64,000 bases of DNA, from contig NZ_AXWS01000007.1 of NCBI RefSeq assembly GCF_000482785.1, forward strand, positions 682,001-746,000. The letters run 5' to 3'. Positions 44,636-53,678 of this stretch are shown piece after piece. Under the pieces are notes generated by a model, which did no database searches, was not told the origin of the DNA, and worked only from the letters and a program-made list of their open reading frames with translations. A program made the translations under genes and the position numbers. Source of the DNA: Derxia gummosa DSM 723. Lineage in GTDB: Bacteria; Pseudomonadota; Gammaproteobacteria; Burkholderiales; Burkholderiaceae_E. Each line of letters begins with the position of its first letter. Within the stretch, counting starts at the first letter, position 1.

Positions 44636-45030
44636 TGGACGAGGCCAGCATCTACGGGCGCGGCGTGGGCTTCCCGCTGCGCGTGACCGCCGACGGCCGG
44701 CTCGCCTGGTCGCAGGGCGAGACCAACGTGCGCGAATCGCTGCGGCTCGTGCTGCTCACGGGCCAGGGCGAGCGGCTGCGCCGGCCCGGCTTCGGCGCGG
44801 GGCTGGAGCGCTTCCTGTTCGAGCCCAACACGCCGCCCACCTGGCGCGCCATCGAGGAAAGCATCCGCCGCAGCCTGGAGCGCTTCGAGCCGAGGCTGAA
44901 GGTCGAGTCGATCAGCGTCGGCGCCGATCCGTCCGACCCCGAGGCCGCGCTCGCCACCCTCGGCTTCACCCTCATCGCGACCGGCGAGGCCGGCCGCACG
45001 AGCCTGAGCATCCCCGTGCGGGGCCGCTGA
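44635..45030 (+). CDS. Baseplate wedge protein, gp25/Afp9-like
   Basis: The 131-residue product matches the GPW/gp25 family: GVGFPLRVTADGRLAWS, VRESLRLVLLTGQGERLRRPGFGAGLERFLFEPN (read in parts), then SIRRSLERFEPRLKVESI. In contractile systems it staples the wedge together and nucleates the sheath. It overlaps the preceding gene by one base (TGATG). Confidence 0.95.
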   Translation: MDEASIYGRGVGFPLRVTADGRLAWSQGETNVRESLRLVLLTGQGERLRRPGFGAGLERFLFEPNTPPTWRAIEESIRRSLERFEPRLKVESISVGADPSDPEAALATLGFTLIATGEAGRTSLSIPVRGR

Positions 45031-45102
45031 CCGCGCCGCCAGCCCATCGCCACCGCACCGAGCCACCGCCCGCCGCCGCCAGCGCCCGCCCCCGAGACCG
45101 CC

Positions 45103-47391
45103 ATGCCGATCACCCTGCCCGCCATCGACGACCGCGACTTCGACAGCCTCGTGCGCGACGCGCTCGCCCGCGCCTCGGTGCACACGCCCGAATGGACCCA
45201 CACCGGCCCGTCGGACCCCGGCGTCACGCTGGTCGAGCTGTTCGCCTTCATGGCGGAAAGCCTGCTCTACCGAGCCAACCTCATCCCCGAGCGCAACCGG
45301 CTCAAGTTCCTGCAACTGCTGGGCGTGAAGCTGCTGCCGGCCGCGCCCGCGCACGGCCTCGTGCAGCTGCGCAACGAATCGCCGGGGCACATCAGCGTCA
45401 CGCTTGCGCCCGGTCTGCAAGCGTTTGCAGGCCCGCTGCCCTTCATCACCGATCTCGGCCTCGACGTGCCTCCGGTGGAAGGCCTCGCGGTGTTCAAGCG
45501 CACCGTGGCCGCGCCCGATCCGGCCCTGCTCGACTACTACCGCCAGCTGTACGAAGCCACCGGCCGCGACCTCGCCGGCACCGACCTCGCGCCCGTGCTG
45601 TACGAGACCGTCGCGCTCGACGACCTGCCCGCCGCGCTCGACGTGGGCGCCGAGGCGGTGGACGGCGCGCTGTGGATCGCGCTGCTCGCGCCGAAGAAGG
45701 CCAGCGACGCGGTGCGCCAGCAGGTGCGCGAGCGGCTCGCGGCCTGCACGCTGTCGATCGGCCTCGTGCCCGAGCGCGCCGATCCGTCGGCCAGCCTCAT
45801 CCCCGGCGCGAGCGCGCGGCCGGCGCCGGCGCTCGGCGTGTGGATGCCGCGCACGGGCGATGCGGCGTCGGGCACCGGCGGCGCGGCGGCCGACGGCGCC
45901 ACGGCCGGCGGCACTGCTGGCACCGCCACCGCCCTCTACTGCCGGCTCGACGCCGTCGCGCCGGCCGGCTTTCCCGACCGCGCCGGCATCCTGCAGGTGA
46001 CGATGCCCGCCGCCGACGCCATCGGCACCTGGAGCATCGACGAGCCGCTCGAAGCCGGCGTCGGCGAGCTGCCACCCCTGCTCACCGACGACGAACTCGA
46101 CGCCCGCGTCCTCACCTGGCTGCGCATCGACGGCCTCGGCACCGCCGGCGTGCGGCTGCGCTGGGCCGGCATCCATTGCGCCACCGTCACCCAGCGCAGC
46201 CGCGTCGAGCGCGAGACGCTCGCGCCCGGCGACGGCGACGTGAACCAGCAGCGCCAGCTCGGCCACGGCCAGGTGCTGGCCGAGTCGGTCGTGCTCGCCG
46301 TCGGCGGCCAGCGCTGGACGCTCACCGACGAACTCGAAGCCGCGCCCGCCGAGGGCAAGCCCGGCGCGACCGTGTTCGCGCTCGACGCCGAGGCCGGCCT
46401 GCTGCGCTTCGGCGACGGCGTGCGCGGCGCGCGGCCGCCGGCGGGCGCCGCCATCGCCGTGGCCTACGACTGGTCGAACGGCGCCGACGGCAATGTCGCA
46501 GCCGGCGCCATCACGCTCGCGCCCGACCTGCCGGCCGGCATCAAGCTCGCCAACCCGGTCGCCTGCACCGGCGGCACTGCCGCCGAGACCGCCGCCGACG
46601 GCGAGCGCCGCATTCCGCTCGTGCTGCGCCACCGCGACCGCGCCGTCAGCGCCGACGACTTCGCCGAGATCCTGCGCGCCGCGCCAGGCGCCGACCTCGG
46701 CCGCGCCGAGGTGCTCGCGGCCTGGCATCCCGAGCTGTCGCCCGCGCTGCCCGGCGACCAGCCCGGCGTCGTCACCTGCATGGTCATCCCGCGCACCGAC
46801 GCCGCCCACCCCGACAACCCGCTGCCCGACGCCGACTTCATCAACGCGCTGTGCAACCACCTCGCGCCGCGCCGGCTCGTGACCTGCGAGGTGCTGCTGC
46901 GCGGGCCGGTGTACTCGGGCGTGTGGATCAGCGTGGGCATCGAGATCGTGGCCGGGCAGTCGGTGGCGACGGTGCGCGACCGGGTGCGCGCCGCGCTGCG
47001 CGATCACCTCTCGCCGCTGCCGCCGGCCGTGACGGGCGCGCCCGCCGCGACGCTGCCGGGGCTGGAGAACGGCTGGCCGCTGTTCCGCGCGGTGACGGCG
47101 CTGGAGCTGGCCGCCGTGGTCGCGCGCACGACCGGCGTCGCGGGCGTGGCGGGCCTGCTGCTCGGCGACGCGAGCGGCAGCCGGCGCGACAGCGTGCCGA
47201 TGCAGGGGCTGCAGCTGCCCTTCATCGCGGGGCTGTCGGTCACGCTCGGCGATCCGGTGTCGCTCGACGATCTGGTCGGGCGCGGCAGCGGCGCGGGCGG
47301 CGGTGATGGCGGCGACGGCTCGGGCGGCAACGGCGGCGGTACGACCGCGCCGCGCCGGCTGCCGGTGCCCAAGGTTCCGCAGGAGTGCTGA
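45103..47391 (+). CDS. Baseplate wedge protein, gpJ/gp6-like (Afp11/Pvc11)
   Basis: The 762-residue protein has the typical head YDRDFDSLV-like ITLPAIDDRDFDSLV, then SDPGVTLVELFAFMAESLLYRANLIPERNRLKFLQLLG (about 34-71, read in parts), the clearest mark of the family. The core has GFGDG-type LLRFGDGVRGARPPAGA and DFAEILRAAPGADLGRAEV. It forms the iris-like ring of the baseplate. A copy of the 14-bp palindrome at 45416-45429 encodes LQAFA here with unusual codons. The C-terminal Gly-rich tail is probably disordered. Confidence 0.93.
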   Translation: MPITLPAIDDRDFDSLVRDALARASVHTPEWTHTGPSDPGVTLVELFAFMAESLLYRANLIPERNRLKFLQLLGVKLLPAAPAHGLVQLRNESPGHISVTLAPGLQAFAGPLPFITDLGLDVPPVEGLAVFKRTVAAPDPALLDYYRQLYEATGRDLAGTDLAPVLYETVALDDLPAALDVGAEAVDGALWIALLAPKKASDAVRQQVRERLAACTLSIGLVPERADPSASLIPGASARPAPALGVWMPRTGDAASGTGGAAADGATAGGTAGTATALYCRLDAVAPAGFPDRAGILQVTMPAADAIGTWSIDEPLEAGVGELPPLLTDDELDARVLTWLRIDGLGTAGVRLRWAGIHCATVTQRSRVERETLAPGDGDVNQQRQLGHGQVLAESVVLAVGGQRWTLTDELEAAPAEGKPGATVFALDAEAGLLRFGDGVRGARPPAGAAIAVAYDWSNGADGNVAAGAITLAPDLPAGIKLANPVACTGGTAAETAADGERRIPLVLRHRDRAVSADDFAEILRAAPGADLGRAEVLAAWHPELSPALPGDQPGVVTCMVIPRTDAAHPDNPLPDADFINALCNHLAPRRLVTCEVLLRGPVYSGVWISVGIEIVAGQSVATVRDRVRAALRDHLSPLPPAVTGAPAATLPGLENGWPLFRAVTALELAAVVARTTGVAGVAGLLLGDASGSRRDSVPMQGLQLPFIAGLSVTLGDPVSLDDLVGRGSGAGGGDGGDGSGGNGGGTTAPRRLPVPKVPQEC
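45416..45429. repeat. Copy of the dispersed 14-bp palindrome inside the gpJ-like gene
   Basis: TGCAAGCGTTTGCA falls in frame as CTG CAA GCG TTT GCA. CAA, TTT and GCA are rare in the surrounding gene, which suggests the DNA word itself is kept. Confidence 0.8.
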
Positions 47392-47393
47392 GC

Positions 47394-50300
47394 ATGGATG
47401 CCAACGGCAGCCGGCATTTCGCGCTCGTCACCCAGGGCGACTGGCAGGGCGCGCTCGACGCGGCCTTCGAGGGATTGCCGCCGGGCGACCGGCCGCTCGC
47501 GTGGTCGGACGGGACGACGGGCGGCGGCGCGATCGGCGCGAGCTGCGGGGCGGGCGGGTTGGGGTTGAAGGGCTTGCTGCATGAGTTCCGGCCGCGCGGG
47601 GAAGTGGCCGGCGCGCTCGCCGAAGGCCACGGACGCGGCGGCGCCTTCGACGCCTGGGGCAACCTCTACTCGCTCTCGGCCGACCGGCGCGCGATCCGCA
47701 TCCGCTCGGCCGGCAGCGGCGCGATGAGCGATTTCTGGCCCGTGACGGGCGAGCAGCCGGGCGCGCCGCAGCGCGACGGCATCGCGGCGATCGCGGGGCT
47801 GACCGCCGGACGGCGCGCGCCCGCGCCGGGCAGCACGGCGGCGGGTGGCTTCCGGCCGGTCGCGGCCACGCCCGCGCCGGCGGCGGTGACGCTGGATGCG
47901 CTCGCCGTGACGCGCGGGCATTACCTCGTGGTCGCGGCGGCGGCGGCGGGGGGATTGCTGATCTTCGATCTGCACGGCGCGGGGCCGCCGCTGTTCCAGG
48001 GCTGGCCAGGATTGGGACGGGTGCCGGGCGAGGCGGGTGGCTCGGGCGGCGGCTCAAGCGGTAACTCAGGCGGCGGTTCGGGCGCGGGCGGAGGCTCAGG
48101 TTCGGGCGCGCCGCGCATCACCGAGGCGCTGGTCGCGCTGGAGGATGGCGGTATCGGCGCGCTCATCGACGGCCGGCTCTGGCGCGTCGGCGCCGACCTC
48201 AAGCCCGCCCTGCCCGCGACGGCCGGCGCGCCGGCCTTCGGGCCGGTGCCGAAGCCGGGCGCCGGTGATGCGACGCCCGCCGCCCCCGACGCGGAAGACG
48301 GCTCGCCCCCCGCCAGTCCGCCCGTGCCTTCCGGCGGCAACGGCGGCAGTGCCAAGGCCGCTGCCCCGCAACCCTGCGTCCTCGACCTCCGCCCCGCCTT
48401 GTTCGCCAACCTCGCCGCTACCGGCGCCCCACCCGGCACGCCCGTCCCGCCCGACGCCCTCGCCACCGTGCGCGTCACCGCCGTCGCCGCGCTGCGTGGC
48501 GAGCGCCTGCTGGTCATCGGCCGCCGCGTCATCGACGGCGCCGAACAGCCCGTCGCCGGCGCGATGCATCTCGACGGCAGCGTGCTGCCCGTGCTGCGCC
48601 GCGACCTCGCCGGCGCCGTGCCCGCCGATCCGCTCGACGCCCTCATCGCCGAGGTGGTCGAGCCGCGCGACATCCCCCTGCCCGACGGCGGCAGCGCGCA
48701 GCAGCGCCCGCGTCCCGCCCTCGCCGAACGCGCGCTCGCCATCGACCACGGCGCCAATGCCGTCGACGCCGCCGCGCCCTTCGCCTTCATCGTCGTCGCT
48801 GCCGGCGGCGACCAGGCCTTCCGCTTCGCCGCCGACTGGCGCGACGACGGCGCGCTCGCCATCGGCATCGTCCGCGACTTCCTGCCCATGCGCCGCTACC
48901 TCGGCCTCGGCCTCGCCGCGCTGCCCGGCGGCGTCGTGCTGCACGCCTACCCGGCCGCGCGCGTCTTCTACGCCGCCGACGAGCGCTGGGTGCCGCTGCT
49001 CGCCCTGCCCCAGCCGCGCTACCTGCGCGACGCCAGCCTCGAACTCCCACCCTGGGACAGCCGCCTTCCCGGCTGCGTCTGGCACCGCGTCGCGCTCGAC
49101 ATGCGCCTGCCGCCCGGCACCACGCTCGCGATCGAGACCCGCGCCGACGACGACCCGGCCTCGCTCCCGCACCAGCCCTGGCGCCGCGAACCCGGCCCGG
49201 CGCGCAACCCCGCCGGCAGCGAACTGCCCTGGCGCGACAGCGGCACCTGCGCGGGCGAAGGCGGCGGCAACAGCGCAGGCAACGGCGCACCGGCCACCGG
49301 CAGCGCCGCCAGCGCCACCGGCGCGCCGATCTCGGCCATGACCGCCTGCGGCAGCGACGACGCCAGCGGCACCTGGTCCACGCTGCTCCAGGCCGCCACC
49401 GGCCGCTTCCTGCAACTGCGGCTCGTCATCGGCGGCGACGGCAAGCGCACGCCGCTGCTGCGCGCGCTGCGCGCCTGGTACCCGCGCTTCTCCTACGCCC
49501 GCGAATACCTGCCGCCGGTCTATCGCGCCGACCCGACCGGCGCCGACTTCCTCGACCGCTTCCTCGCGCTGTTCGAGGGCGAGTTCACGCGCTGGGAAGA
49601 CCGCATCGCCGCCGCCCAACTGCTGCTCGATGCGCGCACCGCGCCGGCCGGCGCGCTCGACTGGCTCGCCGGCTGGGTCGGCGTCGCGCTCGATCCCGCG
49701 CTCGACGACCGGCGTCGCCGCCTGCTCATCCGCCACGCGATGACGCGCCACGCCCGGCGCGGCACCGTGCCCGGCCTGCTGCTCGGCGCCACGCTCGCCT
49801 GGGAGACGAGCATCGACGAAGCCTGGTTCGACGCGCCCGAAACGCTGGCCGAACGCCCGCACGGCCTGCGGCTGCAGGAACTGTCCGGCCTCGTCCCGCC
49901 GCTGCCCGCGAGCGCATGGAACCCGGCCACGCAAGGCCGCGCCGACCTGCTCGCGCGGCTCGACGGCGACGCCACGCTCGCCGATCCGCAAGCGCTTGCA
50001 GCGCTGGGCGCGGCCGACGGCTCGGGCACGACCGGCAACGGCGCTTCGACGCCCGCCGACGGCGCGGCAGACGCCGCCGATGCCGGCAGCGCCGCCGCGC
50101 AGGACAACGCCACCACCACCAACGCCACCCGTCACGCCACCCTGCTGCGCGCCCTCGGCTTCACGCCGCGCGGCGCGATCGAGGAAGCGCGGCTGTGGTC
50201 GGCCTGGAGCGAGGCGCAAGCCGCGCAGGCCCGCGCCGCCACGCTCGCCGGCGACGCCCCGCTCGCGGGCGATGACGGCGCCAGCGCCGACAGCCCGGCC

Positions 50301-50918
50301 CCGCTCCCCGCCGACGAACCCGCCACCGCCGCCGACCGCGCCGCCTGGACCACCTACCTAGCCGCCAGCGCCCCCTGCGCGCCGCTGCGCCGCCGCTGGC
50401 AGGACTTCCTCTCGCGCCGCTGGCGCCGCGTCTCCGCGCTCAACGCCGCCTGGGGCACGCGCTGGCGCGACTTCGACCGCATCCCGTCGCCGGTCGCGCT
50501 GCCCGCGAGCGCCGAAGCCCTCGCCGACTGGCACCGCTTCGAATCGCGCGTGCTGCGCGGCCTCGCGGGCGCGCACCGCTTTCGCGTCGTGCTGCCGCTG
50601 CCCGACGCCGGTCTCGACCTCGACGACCTCGCCCGTCGCCGCGACGCGGTGCTGCGCGTGATTGCCGACGAGAAGCCCGCCCACACCGTCGCCGAGGTGC
50701 GCTTCGGCTTCGACCTGTTCCGCATCGGCGAGGCCCGGCTCGGCCTCGACACCCGGCTCGAAACCGGCCTCGCGCGGCGCCCCGAACTGGCCGCGCTCGG
50801 CTGGGGCGGCGGCGCCGTCGCGCCCGCCGTGCTCGGGCGCATCGACCTCGGCGGCGCGCGGCTCGCGCCGCTCCGCCCGCAACCGCCGGCCGACCGCGTC
50901 GGCCTCGATCGCGGCTAG
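47394..50918 (+). CDS. Large baseplate/tail protein, gpI-type C-terminal region (Afp12/Pvc12-like)
   Basis: The 1174-residue protein starts at the ATG at 47394, with AGGAG eight bases upstream. The first 400 residues look like a beta-propeller-type domain, with Gly/Ser-rich linkers (about 210-235). The family mark is in the middle: YLPPVYRADPTGADFLDRFLALFEGEF (about 703-730, read in parts), LLDARTAPAGALDWLAGWVGVALDP and a helix ending in ARRGTVPGLLLG. This is the phage tail protein I / wedge-tip region. A second helical part follows with several Asp/Ala-rich spacers. A near-copy of the 14-bp palindrome lies at 49987-50000. Confidence 0.87.
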   Translation: MDANGSRHFALVTQGDWQGALDAAFEGLPPGDRPLAWSDGTTGGGAIGASCGAGGLGLKGLLHEFRPRGEVAGALAEGHGRGGAFDAWGNLYSLSADRRAIRIRSAGSGAMSDFWPVTGEQPGAPQRDGIAAIAGLTAGRRAPAPGSTAAGGFRPVAATPAPAAVTLDALAVTRGHYLVVAAAAAGGLLIFDLHGAGPPLFQGWPGLGRVPGEAGGSGGGSSGNSGGGSGAGGGSGSGAPRITEALVALEDGGIGALIDGRLWRVGADLKPALPATAGAPAFGPVPKPGAGDATPAAPDAEDGSPPASPPVPSGGNGGSAKAAAPQPCVLDLRPALFANLAATGAPPGTPVPPDALATVRVTAVAALRGERLLVIGRRVIDGAEQPVAGAMHLDGSVLPVLRRDLAGAVPADPLDALIAEVVEPRDIPLPDGGSAQQRPRPALAERALAIDHGANAVDAAAPFAFIVVAAGGDQAFRFAADWRDDGALAIGIVRDFLPMRRYLGLGLAALPGGVVLHAYPAARVFYAADERWVPLLALPQPRYLRDASLELPPWDSRLPGCVWHRVALDMRLPPGTTLAIETRADDDPASLPHQPWRREPGPARNPAGSELPWRDSGTCAGEGGGNSAGNGAPATGSAASATGAPISAMTACGSDDASGTWSTLLQAATGRFLQLRLVIGGDGKRTPLLRALRAWYPRFSYAREYLPPVYRADPTGADFLDRFLALFEGEFTRWEDRIAAAQLLLDARTAPAGALDWLAGWVGVALDPALDDRRRRLLIRHAMTRHARRGTVPGLLLGATLAWETSIDEAWFDAPETLAERPHGLRLQELSGLVPPLPASAWNPATQGRADLLARLDGDATLADPQALAALGAADGSGTTGNGASTPADGAADAADAGSAAAQDNATTTNATRHATLLRALGFTPRGAIEEARLWSAWSEAQAAQARAATLAGDAPLAGDDGASADSPAPLPADEPATAADRAAWTTYLAASAPCAPLRRRWQDFLSRRWRRVSALNAAWGTRWRDFDRIPSPVALPASAEALADWHRFESRVLRGLAGAHRFRVVLPLPDAGLDLDDLARRRDAVLRVIADEKPAHTVAEVRFGFDLFRIGEARLGLDTRLETGLARRPELAALGWGGGAVAPAVLGRIDLGGARLAPLRPQPPADRVGLDRG

Positions 50919-50939
50919 ACCACTTCAGGGGAGACCTCC

Positions 50940-53678
50940 ATGGGCTGCTGTTCCGGCTACAACTTCGCGCCCGCGCCCGACGCGGCGCTCGACCCGAACC
51001 AGCGCGTCAACTTCAGCTTCGGCATGGTGCTGGGCGTGGACGACTTCCGGCAGGAGCACACCTACCTGGCCACGCGCGACGAGCGCGCCCTGCGCGAGCT
51101 GATCGGCTACGGCGCGATCACCGGCCTCGCGGTCGGCACCAACGTCGTCGGCACGCAGGTGGAAGTGCAGGTCGCGCCCGGCCTCGCGCTGCTGCCCGAC
51201 GGCAAGCTCGTGGGCGTGGCCGCCGCGCAATGCGCCCGCCTCGACGAATGGCTGGCCGGCCCCGGCAAGTCGGGCGCCGACGGCAAGACCGGCGCGGCGA
51301 GCGTGTACGTCGTGCTGCGCCATGTGGAAATCACGGGCACGCCCGTGCCCATCCCCGGCGAGCCCTGCCGCGCCGAGGATTCGCTGATTGCCGATTCGCG
51401 CATCGCCGACGGCTTCACGCTCGACTTCAGCTGGACGCCGCCGTCCCAGGCCGAGGACGCCGCGCTGCGCACCTTCGCGGCCTGGCTGCGCCGTGTGGAG
51501 GTGCGCGACGCGCCCGCGCCCGAACCGTCGGTGGCCGACTTCCAGGCCGCCGTCGAGACGCAGGTGAAGCAGGCCATCGCCAATGCCGCGCGCTGGTTCG
51601 ACGGCAGCGACCCGAGCCGCCCGCCCCAGGCCGCCACGCCCCTGCCCGACCCCGATCCCGCGCCCGGCGGCGCCTCGCCGGAAGGGCCGACGCTCGTCAT
51701 CCCGCGCGCCCGCTATGCCGAGTTCATCAACGCCGCCTTCGACGTGTGGGTGCGCCGGCTGCGCGCCGACGCGATGGCGCATTTCGGCCCGGTGCCGGCG
51801 GCGGAAGCCACGGCCGAGGCCGGCCTGCTGCTCGCCGCGATCGACATCACGCTCGACGCCGGCAGCCTGCAATTTCCGGAGGACGTGGCGCAGACGGCGG
51901 TCGCGCGCTGGCTCGGCCGCGCCCAGCTCGCGCATCTGCGGCTGTTGCAGGAATGGCTGCTGACCAACGCCGAGAACGACGCACCGCGCGAGGCCGACTA
52001 CCTGCTCGGCCGCTTCGACGCGCGGCTGCCCAATGCCCAGGCGCTCGATGTCGATTTCGCGGCGCACGAGCATGCGATCACGCGGGTGGACTTCATCGAC
52101 GCGCCGACCGACGCCGAGCCCGAGGGCCGCAAGGCGGTGCTGCGGCCGGCCGTCAAGTGGCCCGGCGGCGCCGACCCGGCGGCGGGCGGCCCCGACTACT
52201 ACGGCCCCGGCATGAGCCAGCCGATTCCCGTCAGCGACGGCGGCACCGGCCAGGCCGTCGGCCCGGCGCGCGGCCAGCTGCTGACGGGCGTGGCCGAGGT
52301 GGCGGGCACGCCGGCGCATTTCGCGCTCGGCTGGCTGCGGCCGGTGCAGCACACGCCCACCGGCACCGACGCCATCGCGACCAACCTCGTCGTGGACCCG
52401 GACAGCGCCGCGCCCGACATCCTCATCGACACGATCCAGAACCTCGGCCCGCTCGACAGTCCCGAGTTCGCGGGCCTGACGATCACCGGCGCGCTCTCGA
52501 CCGATTCGCTTGAAGTGAGCGGCGCGGCGCACGTGGGCGACACGCTCGGCGTCGATGGCAACGCGAGCGTCGGCGGGGCGCTCGACGTGACGGGCGGCGC
52601 GCACGTCGACGATTCGCTCGACGTGGGCGGCGCGGCGACGATCGGCGGGGCGCTGTCGGTCACGGGCGACATCGGCGCGGGCGGCTCGGTCAGCGCCGGC
52701 ACGGCGGTGAACGCGGGCAGCGACGTGAACGCGGGCGGCAATGTGACTGCCGGCGGCGGCGTGAGCGCGACCGGCGATGTTCAGGCGGGCGGCAACGTCA
52801 CGGCGGAAGGCGGCATCGGCGCGAAGGGCGACATCAAGTCCGAGGGCACGGTGCATGGCGAGGCCGGGCTGTCGTCGGGCGCGACGCTCTCGGTCGCGGG
52901 CGACGCGACCATCTCGGGCGTGCTCGACCTCGGCCAGCCGCTCGCGGCCGGCGAGGGCGGCACCGGCCTCGACACGCCGCCGCGCAAGCAGCAGGTGCTG
53001 GTCGGCCATCCCGACGACAGCGGCCGCTATGTGCTCGCCAACCTGGCCGACAGCCCGAGCGTGATCGTGCGCTTGCAGCAGACCGGCGCCAGCCCGCCCG
53101 CGCCCGAGGAATGGACGCTGAGCTTCGACGCCGTCGGCGGCAACGACAGCGGCAGCGGCGGCCTCGCGCTGCCGGTCGCCACCGGCCAGGGCGGCACCGG
53201 CACCGCAGACCAGCCCGCCTTCGCGCAGATCCTGAGCGGCAACGGCGAAGGCGCCTACGACGTCGGCGACCTGCGGCCGGCGGTCGCGGGCAGGCACATC
53301 ACCGTCAGCAAGGTCGAGAAGGACATCACCATCGACACCACGCCGCAGACGCACTGGGCGCTGCGCGTGGTGAGCGACATGACCAAGGGCAATGCGCTCA
53401 CGGGCACCGACCATGTGGTGGTGATCGCGCAGGAGGGCGACAAGCTGGAGTTCAACCTCGGCCCGGCGCAGGAGCAGCGCGTGGTGACGGTGAAGTCGGC
53501 GCTGCTCAAGTCGCCGGTCACGCTGCTGGCCGCCGGCACCGTGCGCGCGGGCGAGGGCAAGAGCCTGATCGACACCCAGGAGACGCTGGTGCTGGAGCCG
53601 CAGCGCTCGGTCACGCTCATCGGTCATGCGGGCCGGCTGGCGGCGACCTCGGTCTGGTACGTGATCGGGAGGGCCTGA
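50940..53678 (+). CDS. Tail-fibre-like protein with repeated beta motifs (Afp13 position)
   Basis: The 912-residue protein begins MGCCSGYNFAPAPDAAL and an attachment module (VNFSFGMVLGVDDFRQEHTYL, about 22-42). From about 520 to 645 it carries many short imperfect repeats of the form xVxGxxxVGGxLxVTG, which should stack into a beta-solenoid shaft. Three GGTG linkers typical of phage fibres are present: SDGGTG (about 427), GEGGTG (about 668) and GQGGTG (about 748). The end, SVTLIGHAGRLAATSVWYVIG, is a common fibre tip. It probably decides what the particle binds. It overlaps the next gene by one base. Confidence 0.85.
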   Translation: MGCCSGYNFAPAPDAALDPNQRVNFSFGMVLGVDDFRQEHTYLATRDERALRELIGYGAITGLAVGTNVVGTQVEVQVAPGLALLPDGKLVGVAAAQCARLDEWLAGPGKSGADGKTGAASVYVVLRHVEITGTPVPIPGEPCRAEDSLIADSRIADGFTLDFSWTPPSQAEDAALRTFAAWLRRVEVRDAPAPEPSVADFQAAVETQVKQAIANAARWFDGSDPSRPPQAATPLPDPDPAPGGASPEGPTLVIPRARYAEFINAAFDVWVRRLRADAMAHFGPVPAAEATAEAGLLLAAIDITLDAGSLQFPEDVAQTAVARWLGRAQLAHLRLLQEWLLTNAENDAPREADYLLGRFDARLPNAQALDVDFAAHEHAITRVDFIDAPTDAEPEGRKAVLRPAVKWPGGADPAAGGPDYYGPGMSQPIPVSDGGTGQAVGPARGQLLTGVAEVAGTPAHFALGWLRPVQHTPTGTDAIATNLVVDPDSAAPDILIDTIQNLGPLDSPEFAGLTITGALSTDSLEVSGAAHVGDTLGVDGNASVGGALDVTGGAHVDDSLDVGGAATIGGALSVTGDIGAGGSVSAGTAVNAGSDVNAGGNVTAGGGVSATGDVQAGGNVTAEGGIGAKGDIKSEGTVHGEAGLSSGATLSVAGDATISGVLDLGQPLAAGEGGTGLDTPPRKQQVLVGHPDDSGRYVLANLADSPSVIVRLQQTGASPPAPEEWTLSFDAVGGNDSGSGGLALPVATGQGGTGTADQPAFAQILSGNGEGAYDVGDLRPAVAGRHITVSKVEKDITIDTTPQTHWALRVVSDMTKGNALTGTDHVVVIAQEGDKLEFNLGPAQEQRVVTVKSALLKSPVTLLAAGTVRAGEGKSLIDTQETLVLEPQRSVTLIGHAGRLAATSVWYVIGRA

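Noticed and set aside
43561-47007. Minus-strand open frame of 1148 codons opposite gp25 and gpJ genes
   Set aside because: Same reason: gp25 and gpJ families are unmistakable on the plus strand.
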